A stretch of 12,989 nt of DNA from Saprospiraceae bacterium (lineage in GTDB: Bacteria > Bacteroidota > Bacteroidia > Chitinophagales > Saprospiraceae), in the NCBI GenBank assembly GCA_004297645.1, contig SCUG01000411.1:1-12989 (forward strand). The letters run 5' to 3'. Positions 6,873 to 12,989 of the stretch are shown here, piece by piece (positions within the stretch are counted from its first letter, which is position 1; each line of letters begins with the position of its first letter). Under the pieces are notes generated by a model. It had not been told where the DNA came from. It made no database searches and saw only the letters and a list, made by a program, of their open reading frames with translations. Position numbers and translations under genes: made by a program.

Positions 6873-7207
6873 AATGATGCGAGTTTTTTCCGGTCGAATG
6901 GACAGGCAGGCATTTAGTGAGGTTTTAGGGTACGACACTCCCCGCCCATCAACCGTGAATTGTGTGAATGGAATGAATTAGCACCAGCTTTGGCTTGCGC
7001 CAAATACCAGTCCTTTTGTAGTTGAATTCCCCAGGGAAAATCTTTAGGAAGCTGTTCGATTGGACCACAAATATTGTAAGTCAACAGCCCGAAACCTATG
7101 ACTTGCGTCAGGCCGGGAACTGATATAAATTAGGCGGTGATTTTGGTTGGTGCGAGGCAAAAAATAATTGGAGCGGGTGTGGCTTCGTGTGGTTGAAATC
7201 TTCAGAT
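6873..7207. other. 335-bp region without a gene
   Basis: No credible coding frame, tRNA or full TANNTTTG element on the minus strand. It holds a small palindrome TTTGGC-TTGC-GCCAAA at 6989-7004 and a weak inverted pair AAGTCA/TGACTT (7078-7083 and 7099-7104). It must contain the FadL promoter, since FadL is the next gene, but I cannot place it. Confidence 0.6.
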
Positions 7208-8119
7208 TCAGCGCAAAATAACCACTTTTGCATGGCCCAGCTTGCGCCCCGTTTCATTTTCATCTATTGTTAGAAAATAGGTACCCGCTGCTAAGCCTCC
7301 GCCGGGGATGATGGCCACAAAAGTGCTTTGCGGCTCAATGGTACTCACCCTGCGCCCCACCGCATCGAAGACCACGAGGTGCCACGCTGCCACAGGCCGG
7401 TCTGCGGGGATGGAAACAGTGATGTCCGCGCTCGAGGGGTTAGGGCTGACGGTAACGGGCAGCGGCGTTGTGCCGGTGGTGTTGGAAAAACCGCAATCGG
7501 GCACCTCCGGCAAAAAGCACTCGATGAGGGTCAGGTTGAGGTAGGTGTTGCCGTGTTGAAAGCAAAGCAAATCGAAGCCATTGTCGGGGAAGGGGTCAGC
7601 GGCCCGGCCCAACAGCCCGTAGCTGCTGCCGATGCCTTCCATCCAAATCTCCACTGGGGCGCCTTCGTAGCCGGGGTGGAAGTAGATGACCTTGCGCAGT
7701 TGCCCGGCGAGGTCTTCGGTTCGCACGCTGTCAACGGCTCTGACTATGGGAAAGTCCCCGAACCAGGGTTTCACTTGAATCGTATCTCCAGCCTGCAAAC
7801 TGAAATCGTACAACGTGTTTTCATCCACTTCTAAATCTGCGATGAAACGCACGATAGGCCCGCCGGAGCGGATAGCTCCCATGTAAGTCTTGCCGCTGAC
7901 CTGCCCTGTGCTGTCGAGCTGCAATTGCACGACCCTGCTGTATGTGGTGCTGTTGATGACGGTATCGCCGCAGAGGGCGAAATGCCTTAAAATTGGACCG
8001 GCAATAGTGGTGTGCGCTTCTTTCCAAATGGCGTTGTTTTGGGGGAATGGAATATTCTGCGCTGCCGCTATGCCGGCCCAGCTAAGGAAAATAAGGGTAT
8101 AGAGTATGATTCTTTTCAT
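7208..8119 (-). CDS. Secreted protein with T9SS type A sorting domain
   Basis: 303 aa. A Sec signal peptide (MKRIILYTLIFLSWAGIAAA, residues 1-20) is cleaved before QNIP. The body (21-215) is beta-rich with WMEGIGSSYGLLGR (159-172) and LLCFQHGNTYLN, a pattern I associate with T9SS cargo of Saprospiraceae, function unknown. The C-terminal domain (about 220-303) has the T9SS sorting features: VSPNPSS (224-230), a middle strand VVFDAVGRRV, then GTYFLTI (280-285 region) and a basic C-terminal strand GHAKVVILR. Such proteins cross the outer membrane by the Por/T9SS machinery and are then released or anchored on the surface. It stands alone, with 117 nt to the next upstream gene. Its own promoter is not obvious; TTTACCTTG in the gap is only a partial match. 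Confidence 0.88.
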   Translation of the reverse strand: MKRIILYTLIFLSWAGIAAAQNIPFPQNNAIWKEAHTTIAGPILRHFALCGDTVINSTTYSRVVQLQLDSTGQVSGKTYMGAIRSGGPIVRFIADLEVDENTLYDFSLQAGDTIQVKPWFGDFPIVRAVDSVRTEDLAGQLRKVIYFHPGYEGAPVEIWMEGIGSSYGLLGRAADPFPDNGFDLLCFQHGNTYLNLTLIECFLPEVPDCGFSNTTGTTPLPVTVSPNPSSADITVSIPADRPVAAWHLVVFDAVGRRVSTIEPQSTFVAIIPGGGLAAGTYFLTIDENETGRKLGHAKVVILR

Positions 8120-8236
8120 CGGACGATGGTTTGGTGATTCTTAGCAAGAAAGACGAATAGAAGAAGAAGATGGTTGGGACAAGGTAAAATTAGAGTGGAG
8201 GTAATTGGGGAAAGTAAATGACAATTCATAAAGGCC

Positions 8237-8899
8237 CTAAAATTTCATCCCTATTAAGGGAGAAAGAATGATATTTTCAAAGCCCAATGCGAACATCAGA
8301 TTGGCACCTGTTCTTATACCAATCAATAAGTGCTTTTTAAAAGTGTAAGTGTAGTCTATCTTGAATGACATTCCCAAGTCATTGAACTCTGATTCTATGA
8401 TTGCAGGAAAAGAAATAACAGGGTCTTGGTTAAGTACGGGTACAATTTCATAGTCAGCGAAGGAAGAAAAATAATTCCGGTACAACATACCGAGCGAAAA
8501 GGTAAAGCCATTTCCCCCAGCAGTAAGTTCTCTGCCAAAAGAAAGGTCGAATATCTTATAGGAAGCCGTTTGCTTGAAGTCCCAATAAAATCCTAGTCCA
8601 TCATTGTAAGAGAATCTGGAATCAGCGAGGGTAAGATTTAAACCAACTGTAAAGCCACTATTCAGTCTATGGCTGAAATCCAACCATATCATGCTGCCAT
8701 TTTGGATTTTTCCTTCTACTTCAGGGTTTATCATCACGTAAGGCGGAACATCTCCGAATCCGGGATCCAGAAATTGACTCACATTTCCAAAATAGCCGTA
8801 GCCGGTTTTTAAGAAAAAATCCGGCTTTAAATCCTGAGCAACGGAAAAGGAATAACACATGATAAACAGAAAGGAAAATAAATAACGATTTGCGTCCAT
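8237..8899 (-). CDS. Predicted outer-membrane beta-barrel protein, unknown family
   Basis: 220 aa. The N-terminus MDANRYLFSFLFIMCYSFSVA is a signal peptide, likely cut before QDLKPDFF. The rest consists of alternating amphipathic strands (LNSGFTVGLNLTLADSRFSYN, FTFSLGMLYRNYF) and ends in SPLIGMKF, with the terminal Phe usual for barrel proteins recognised by the BAM complex. I do not recognise a named family. It begins 6 nt after the stop of the gene at 8906, so the two form an operon. The sequence is clearly more AT-rich than the T9SS and FadL genes next to it. Confidence 0.75.
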   Translation of the reverse strand: MDANRYLFSFLFIMCYSFSVAQDLKPDFFLKTGYGYFGNVSQFLDPGFGDVPPYVMINPEVEGKIQNGSMIWLDFSHRLNSGFTVGLNLTLADSRFSYNDGLGFYWDFKQTASYKIFDLSFGRELTAGGNGFTFSLGMLYRNYFSSFADYEIVPVLNQDPVISFPAIIESEFNDLGMSFKIDYTYTFKKHLLIGIRTGANLMFALGFENIILSPLIGMKF

Positions 8900-8905
8900 G
8901 GTCAG

Positions 8906-9487
8906 TTAAAAATTATAGCCCGTCAGCAGACCAAAAATTGCCAATTGGGTACCCTTATTATAGTATTGAAGTGCCAGGCGGCCAGCTATTTGAAAACGTT
9001 GCTTAACGTTAGCTCCGATGATAGCTTGAAGAGAATAACCTGTATCAAAGGAGGATTCTTTATCAACAACGGTCTCAACTGCTCCATATTCATCATAAAA
9101 AATATCGGTGCTTGAGACTTCTTTCCTAATGCGGAAGGATACTCCTCCCCCAATTTTAAAGAACATGCACTTGGTTCTAACGGGTACCAGAAAAAGTGAG
9201 ACGTCTCCCAATAAATGATTTGTAAGGTAGGTCTCCCGGTAAGGCTGAGAAATAAAACGGGAAGAAGCTAAATAGCCCAAGGAAGGACTGAGTTCGAGAA
9301 AGGAGAAAAACTGTCTATTGTACTGGTTGGTAACCATTGTTCCTTCATAATCGCCCTCTCCCAATATCGCATAATGAACGCCGGCTAAAACAGAATTCCT
9401 TTTTTGATTGAAGGTCTGAGAAATGCCATTTATAGAGTCAAATAGAAAAAAGGCAGTAAATACCAGGGGAACAAAAATTTTCTTCAT
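8906..9487 (-). CDS. Predicted outer-membrane beta-barrel protein, unknown family
   Basis: 193 aa. Signal peptide of about 24 residues (MKKIFVPLVFTAFFLFDSIN, then GIS) with cleavage before QTFNQKR. The mature part has short alternating strands (SVLAGVHYAILGEG, TNHLLGDVSLFLVPV, MFFKIGGGVSFRIRK, FQIAGRLALQYYN) and ends FGLLTGYNF, again a terminal Phe. The size suggests an 8-stranded barrel. It is similar in design to the product of 8237-8899, but I cannot show homology by eye. Start: ATG at 9487, 18 nt after a 14-bp hairpin that separates it from the lipoprotein gene upstream. The region 9001-9060 has 24 G or C in 60 bases, low for this window. Confidence 0.75.
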   Translation of the reverse strand: MKKIFVPLVFTAFFLFDSINGISQTFNQKRNSVLAGVHYAILGEGDYEGTMVTNQYNRQFFSFLELSPSLGYLASSRFISQPYRETYLTNHLLGDVSLFLVPVRTKCMFFKIGGGVSFRIRKEVSSTDIFYDEYGAVETVVDKESSFDTGYSLQAIIGANVKQRFQIAGRLALQYYNKGTQLAIFGLLTGYNF

Positions 9488-9504
9488 TTCATGAATAAGA
9501 CTAA

Positions 9505-9538
9505 TTTCTTAGGGTGAATTTTTTTTCACCCTAAGAAA
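9505..9538 (-). terminator. 14-bp hairpin between lipoprotein and barrel genes
   Basis: Arms TTTCTTAGGGTGAA (9505-9518) and TTCACCCTAAGAAA (9525-9538) are perfect inverse complements around a loop of six A (minus strand). It begins 6 nt after the stop of the lipoprotein gene. No T-run follows on the minus strand (TTAGTCTTATTC), so it may be a weak terminator, an mRNA-stabilising 3' structure or an attenuator that sets lipoprotein to barrel ratios. Confidence 0.6.
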
Positions 9539-9544
9539 TGACTA

Positions 9545-10873
9545 CTACCATTCTATGTAAGGCATGGTCCATTTTACCTCGCCGGTGACTCCCCTCACAT
9601 TCCAACCTTGATAGTTTTCAAAGGGTGTATTGTCATCACTTGTTTCAAAATACCAGCACCTGTCATACTGGACATTGTAAATTACTTCATCTTTCGATTT
9701 AAATTGACCTGAGTAGCCAATTGTGGTCGATTCTTCCTGACCGAACAATTTGATTTTGATTGTCCCTCCGATTGTCACAGTATGAGTTTGGTTGCCGCCA
9801 TCTTCTTCATAAAGCCCCACAAATTGGTCATCTGTTTCAACTTCCCAATTTGTATCCCAAATGGGCTGAGAAGTAGTTTTCCAATCGTATTTGTCCCTTC
9901 TTCGTAAATTTGCTTTAGAAAATGCAGGAACTACCCCCGTTACTTGTGTTCCGTCTGCGTTTAAAATAATATTACCACGAACCCATCTAAACTCAGGCCC
10001 GCCTCCAAAAATTCCATCGTATTGTTTAAAGAATTTTATTTTTTGTACATCAACTTCCACTCTGTCCTGAGGAAATTCTTCGCAACCCCCGCTTCTTGGA
10101 TCCACTGGTTCTCCTGGGTCGGAAGGTTCAGTGACGTACTCACAATTATCGTCAATTTTATCTCCTTCATAGAAGTTGATAACCCAAACAGGATTTCCCT
10201 GTGCAAATGTATCATCTACAACAACCTCTTCGTAGGTATAGTCCCCTATCACTGGAACAAGTTTCCATCCGATATTTACGTCTTCCTGTTCTATCGGATG
10301 GTAAGAAATGGTAGGAGTAACACTAGACTGCCCATCCCAATTTTCAGAGTAGGGCCAATAAACTTGGATTTTGTTACATTCAAGGTAAGATTTCAGATCA
10401 AAGCCATCACCTCCTGGATTACTCGGAGTAACTCCATATTCACTACTGTTCATATAATCACCATTGGACAACTTGCTTTGAAATCCATTATTGATTACTT
10501 GCCTTGATTGGTGATCAAATGCTGGACTTTGTGTAGAATTAAACAAGTCCTTGAACGCAATGCTTTCGTCTTCATAAAAAGCTGATCGCACACCGTCCAT
10601 TATCTCTGCTCTCGCCTCAGAATTTTTAACAAGCTCAAAAATTATTGAGGCTGCTTGTCTGAGCCGTTGTAATTGTTCCTGCTGCTCAGAAGTAAGTTCC
10701 TCACTTCTGCTTTCAAGTTGAACTTTTAAATCGGCTACGTCTCGGATAGAAGTAATTGCATCGGAGACTGGCTGCTTGGACAATTCTTCTATGTCCTTGT
10801 TACAGGCAGGAAAAAGAGCAGAAAGAGCCATGAATGCTGGCAAAAAGTACCAGCAGTTTAATAACTTCTTCAT
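9545..10873 (-). CDS. Large surface-type lipoprotein, function unknown
   Basis: 442 aa. The signal MKKLLNCWYFLPAFMALSALFPAC ends in a lipobox-like FPAC with Cys at residue 24. Residues about 45-95 are charged and helical, likely coiled coil (LESRSEELTSEQQEQLQRLRQ), followed by SAFYEDESIAFKDLFN (97-112). A second part begins with KIQVYWPYSENWDG (168-181) and PTISYHP. A Pro/Asp-rich linker at about 247-263 (VTEPSDPGEPVDPRSG) leads to a beta-rich C-terminal part (270-442) that ends in KWTMPYIEW. I have an impression of similar Bacteroidota lipoproteins with a YxPYxExWD motif but no function. The position next to two barrel proteins suggests envelope location. Codons are AT-rich. The HTH gene lies 143 nt upstream in the same direction. 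Confidence 0.8.
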   Translation of the reverse strand: MKKLLNCWYFLPAFMALSALFPACNKDIEELSKQPVSDAITSIRDVADLKVQLESRSEELTSEQQEQLQRLRQAASIIFELVKNSEARAEIMDGVRSAFYEDESIAFKDLFNSTQSPAFDHQSRQVINNGFQSKLSNGDYMNSSEYGVTPSNPGGDGFDLKSYLECNKIQVYWPYSENWDGQSSVTPTISYHPIEQEDVNIGWKLVPVIGDYTYEEVVVDDTFAQGNPVWVINFYEGDKIDDNCEYVTEPSDPGEPVDPRSGGCEEFPQDRVEVDVQKIKFFKQYDGIFGGGPEFRWVRGNIILNADGTQVTGVVPAFSKANLRRRDKYDWKTTSQPIWDTNWEVETDDQFVGLYEEDGGNQTHTVTIGGTIKIKLFGQEESTTIGYSGQFKSKDEVIYNVQYDRCWYFETSDDNTPFENYQGWNVRGVTGEVKWTMPYIEW

Positions 10874-10886
10874 AGTTTTATCCGTT

Positions 10887-10920
10887 TAAATTTACAATTG
10901 GGCTTTTGTTGTGTACAAAA
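10887..10920 (-). promoter_or_regulatory. Possible promoter of the lipoprotein gene
   Basis: On the minus strand: TTTTG (10916-10920), a 21-nt spacer, then TAAATTTA (10887-10894), one mismatch from TANNTTTG. It is very close to the ATG at 10873, so the leader would be only about 8 nt. Low support. Confidence 0.3.
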
Positions 10921-10925
10921 CGATG

Positions 10926-10941
10926 AACAGCATTAGCTGTT
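10926..10941. promoter_or_regulatory. 16-bp dyad upstream of the lipoprotein gene, operator-like
   Basis: AACAGC (10926-10931), spacer ATTA, GCTGTT (10936-10941): perfect 6-bp half-sites. It lies just upstream of the possible -33 element of the lipoprotein gene, where an activator or repressor could bind. The binding protein is unknown. Confidence 0.35.
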
Positions 10942-10977
10942 TTAATTACTGCAAATCTCCGCCTTTTTACCAACCCA

Positions 10978-11003
10978 ATTTCGATCTAATTCGACCAAAT
11001 TCG
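10978..11003. repeat. Three AAT/TCG repeats with 10-bp period
   Basis: AATTTCG, AATTCG and AATTCG recur on the plus strand with a 10-bp step (TCG at 10981, 10991 and 11001). A 10-bp step places the repeats on one face of the helix. They lie between the end of the HTH gene and the lipoprotein promoter region. Confidence 0.45.
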
Positions 11004-11016
11004 TTCACGAAGATGG

Positions 11017-11235
11017 TCAAATGTGCTCGTAATCAGCTTTTGAAACGCCCGGCGGGTAACCCAACGCCTCATAAATTACCTTTTGCCATTTGGGAGTAAC
11101 CAATCCTCTGGGGAGTTTGATACTGTGTAGCCTGAGTTTTCTTCTGAGCGTTTGCTCACAGAAGCTGTATTCATCGGCTATTTGTTGCCTGGTTTTGCAG
11201 CCTGACTGGTGGTGCTTGAGCGTAAACTTGTTCAT
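11017..11235 (-). CDS. Small helix-turn-helix protein
   Basis: 72 aa, basic. Residues 13-40 (CKTRQQIADEYSFCEQTLRR and on to KLRLHSIKL) have the layout of a helix-turn-helix: a first helix RQQIADEY, a turn SFC, and a recognition helix EQTLRRKLR. The tail LPRGLVTPKWQKVIYEALGYPPG resembles short Bacteroidota HTH proteins of the 'RQEIADEYG...RTLxRxLK' type, known to me only as a pattern. Probably a DNA-binding regulator, or the HTH part of an old transposase or resolvase. No transposase or inverted repeats are visible nearby. It is transcribed on its own: metK upstream ends in a terminator and a consensus promoter with a G11 spacer precedes this gene. The leader is about 45 nt, without a Shine-Dalgarno site. 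Confidence 0.7.
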   Translation of the reverse strand: MNKFTLKHHQSGCKTRQQIADEYSFCEQTLRRKLRLHSIKLPRGLVTPKWQKVIYEALGYPPGVSKADYEHI

Positions 11236-11287
11236 AGATGAGGGATCTCGTGAGCGACATCAAAAAAGAGCGTTTATCGAAACTACC

Positions 11288-11318
11288 CAAATTTACCCCC
11301 CCCCCCTGAATTTTCAAA
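11288..11318 (-). promoter_or_regulatory. Consensus promoter with G11 tract in the spacer
   Basis: On the minus strand: -33 TTTG (11315-11318), 19-nt spacer, -7 TAAATTTG (11288-11295), a full match to the Bacteroidota consensus with near-ideal spacing. The spacer holds 11 consecutive G (11296-11306 as C on the plus strand) directly against the -7 box. Slippage in such a tract would alter the spacing and so promoter strength, as in phase-variable promoters of other bacteria. It drives the HTH gene at 11235. Confidence 0.65.
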
Positions 11319-11366
11319 AAATAACCAGAAAAAAGTCAAAACTTTCTCTCAACAGACATCTGCCTC

Positions 11367-11410
11367 CAAAAAACAAGCAGGGGCGACCGGCTATCCCAAT
11401 CACCCCTGCC
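11367..11410 (-). terminator. Intrinsic terminator of metK
   Basis: The minus-strand hairpin has a 14-bp stem (11377-11390 with 11396-11409; three G-T wobbles) and a 5-nt loop GATAG, followed by TTGTTTTTT. It begins 41 nt after the metK stop. Stem and U-run together make a standard Rho-independent terminator and separate metK from the HTH gene. Confidence 0.88.
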
Positions 11411-11450
11411 AATGTTTTAAAGCGCTCAATCAATAACTCAACAGAGTAGG

Positions 11451-12731
11451 CTATCTGATGCGATTTTGGGCGGAGGCGTCTATGCCAAACGCATCCCGCA
11501 CCTTGTCCACCATATCCAATTTCTCCCAGGTGAAAGTCTCCACTTCCTTGCGGATTGTTTCGCCGGAGCCATTGGTCAGCTCCACGGTTTTCACCTGCGG
11601 GGTGCGGCCCATGTGGCCGTAAGCTGCGGTTTCTGTGTAAATAGGATTGCGGAGTTTCAGGCGTTTTTCGATGGCGTAGGGCCGCATGTCGAACAGCTTT
11701 TCGATGACACCGGCTATTTGGCTGTCGCTCATTTTTACATTGGCGGAGCCAAAAGTATTCACGTAGATATTGGTGGGCCGGGCCACGCCGATGGCGTAAG
11801 AAACCTGCACGAGAATTTCATTGCACACGCCTGCTGCCACGAGGTTTTTTGCAATGTGGCGGGTGGCGTATGCCGCCGAGCGGTCCACCTTGGAGGGGTC
11901 TTTCCCGGAGAAAGCGCCGCCGCCGTGAGCGCCTTTTCCGCCGTAAGTGTCCACGATGATTTTGCGGCCGGTGAGGCCCGTATCGCCGTGCGGCCCGCCG
12001 ATGACGAATTTGCCGGTGGGGTTGACGTGGAAGGTGATATTCTCGTTGAACATGGCCTGCACGGGGGTGGAGCATTTGGCCTTTACCTTCGGAATGACGA
12101 TGTTGATGACGTCTTCCCGGATGCGGGCAAGCATCGCTTCGTCGCTGTCGAATTCATCGTGCTGGGTGGACACGACGATGGTGTCTATGCGTTGCGGAGC
12201 GTTCTGGTCGGAGTATTCGATGGTCACCTGCGACTTGGCGTCGGGGCGCAGGTAGGTCATTTCTTTACCTGCTTTGCGAATGTCCCTCATTTCCAGCAAA
12301 ATTTTGTGGGAAAGGTCGAGGGCGAGCGGCATGTAGTTGCCGGTTTCGTTGGTGGCGTAGCCGAACATCATGCCCTGGTCGCCGGCGCCCTGGTCCTCGG
12401 GGGCGGTGCGCTCCACGCCGCGGTTGATGTCGGGCGACTGCTCGTGAATAGCGCTGATAATGCCGCAGGACTTGGCCTCGAACATGTACTCGCTCTTGGT
12501 GTACCCGATGCGGCTGATGACCGAACGAGCGATGGATTGCACGTCGAGATAAGTGGTGGTTTTTACTTCGCCGGCGAGCACGACCTGGCCCGTGGTGACG
12601 AGGGTTTCGCAGGCAACTTTTGAGCTGGGGTCGAAAGCGAGGAAGTGGTCAACGAGTGCGTCGGAAATCTGGTCGGCAACTTTATCGGGGTGGCCTTCTG
12701 ATACGGATTCAGAAGTGAAAAGATAAGGCAT
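11451..12731 (-). CDS. metK: S-adenosylmethionine synthetase
   Basis: Cytoplasmic enzyme that makes S-adenosylmethionine from ATP and methionine, the methyl donor of the cell. It has 426 aa from the chosen start. Family motifs in order: FTSESVSEGHPDKVADQISD at residues 5-24 (HPDK 14-17, the ATP and metal site), GAGDQGMMFGYATNE (115-129), the glycine-rich GGKGAHGGGAFSGKD loop (264-278) with DRSAAYATRH after it, and VSYAIGVARPT near 311. All key residues seem present. It is slightly longer than the roughly 384-aa E. coli enzyme, as usual in Bacteroidota. The frame is open to 12806, but the extra 25 residues are not conserved and run into the -7 element, so the ATG at 12731 (MPYLFTSESVSEGHPDK) is right. 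The gene is strongly GC-rich, with 46 G or C in bases 12361-12420. Confidence 0.97.
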   Translation of the reverse strand: MPYLFTSESVSEGHPDKVADQISDALVDHFLAFDPSSKVACETLVTTGQVVLAGEVKTTTYLDVQSIARSVISRIGYTKSEYMFEAKSCGIISAIHEQSPDINRGVERTAPEDQGAGDQGMMFGYATNETGNYMPLALDLSHKILLEMRDIRKAGKEMTYLRPDAKSQVTIEYSDQNAPQRIDTIVVSTQHDEFDSDEAMLARIREDVINIVIPKVKAKCSTPVQAMFNENITFHVNPTGKFVIGGPHGDTGLTGRKIIVDTYGGKGAHGGGAFSGKDPSKVDRSAAYATRHIAKNLVAAGVCNEILVQVSYAIGVARPTNIYVNTFGSANVKMSDSQIAGVIEKLFDMRPYAIEKRLKLRNPIYTETAAYGHMGRTPQVKTVELTNGSGETIRKEVETFTWEKLDMVDKVRDAFGIDASAQNRIR

Positions 12732-12989
12732 CTTTGAAATTAGATTTTGGATGTTAGCGATAGCCTTCCCGCAGGAGAGGCTGTGGATTCTATTAAAACC
12801 GGGCAAAGATAGGAATTTGGATAAAATGCCTTCGTCAAATATTTAGCTACTGGGGAATTGGCCGCATCCATGCGGGCTTAGCGCCACTCTTTTAGCTTTT
12901 TACTCTTATACTGTCGAGCGTTAGGTTTTGTCCATCCCGGGTATTTGGCGCTGGCTTCGCTGGCTTAGGGGTTTGGGGGCGAAGCCCCC
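12732..12989. other. metK upstream region, no gene seen
   Basis: Holds the metK promoter and leader. A leader hairpin on the minus strand has arms AGCCTCTCC and GGGAAGGCT with loop TGC and one mismatch (about 12752-12772). I see no known SAM riboswitch. Near the edge there is a direct repeat GCTGGCTT (about 12950-12966) and a hairpin GGGGGC-GAA-GCCCCC at 12975-12989. The window ends there. Confidence 0.5.
12804..12811 (-). promoter_or_regulatory. metK: -7 promoter element of metK
   Basis: The minus strand reads TATCTTTG, a full match to TANNTTTG, 72 nt upstream of the metK ATG. The nearest upstream TTTG is 24 nt away (12836-12839), longer than usual, so the -33 element is uncertain. Predicted leader about 65 nt. 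Confidence 0.5.

Noticed and set aside
11017..11450. Insertion sequence remnant around the HTH gene
   Set aside because: No transposase catalytic part, terminal inverted repeats or target duplications could be found.
11466..12623. 385-codon plus-strand frame antisense to metK
   Set aside because: It is a GC-driven shadow of metK. Its residues (many Gly, Val, His, Ala) mirror metK codons, and metK itself has all family motifs.
12732..12811. SAM riboswitch in the metK leader
   Set aside because: The leader has one small hairpin but I cannot find the conserved core of a known SAM riboswitch class; the roughly 65-nt leader is also short.

Overview
The window looks like chromosomal DNA of a Bacteroidota bacterium, most likely of the Saprospiraceae type. 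Support: a protein with a type IX secretion (T9SS) C-terminal sorting domain, lipoproteins and outer-membrane barrels typical of the phylum, start codons mostly without Shine-Dalgarno sequences, and several copies of the Bacteroidota -7 promoter word TANNTTTG. The genus is a guess. Every credible gene lies on the minus strand, so the biological reading order runs from high to low coordinates.

In that order: (1) metK (S-adenosylmethionine synthetase) starts at 12731 behind a TATCTTTG -7 element and ends at a strong intrinsic terminator (about 11367-11410). (2) Next comes a small helix-turn-helix (HTH) gene (11017-11235). Its promoter matches the Bacteroidota consensus with a 19-nt spacer, and 11 of those 19 bases are an uninterrupted G run, the layout of a slippage-driven phase-variable promoter. 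(3) A visibly AT-richer block (about 8.2-11.3 kb) follows, with a 442-aa lipoprotein of unknown function, a 14-bp hairpin, and two small signal-peptide proteins that look like outer-membrane barrels in an operon. (4) A T9SS-sorted secreted protein (7208-8119) and a FadL-type outer-membrane transporter (5508-6872) come next, separated by 335 bases without a gene. (5) Then a two-helix membrane protein (5061-5360), a lipoprotein of unknown function (4260-4928) and a large secreted DUF4836-like protein (2057-4099) carrying three 20-residue acidic repeats. (6) Last, a cation diffusion facilitator with a Cys-rich tail (877-1899) is followed after 8 nt by an L,D-transpeptidase lipoprotein (131-868).

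Most proteins act at the cell envelope: outer-membrane import, lipoproteins, secreted adhesin-like or surface proteins, peptidoglycan cross-linking and metal transport. Only MetK and the HTH protein are clearly cytoplasmic. The intergenic DNA is also unusual. It holds perfect or near-perfect palindromes (4979-5010, 5436-5477, 9505-9538) and degenerate 7-8 bp tandem repeats just outside gene ends (2014-2045, 4222-4253, 5044-5064), which look like genome-wide intergenic repeat families.

The best candidate for something undescribed is the segment 8.2-11.3 kb: a possibly phase-variable HTH regulator next to an AT-rich set of surface-protein genes, with a dyad and 10-bp-phased repeats between regulator and lipoprotein. 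That the parts work together is inference.
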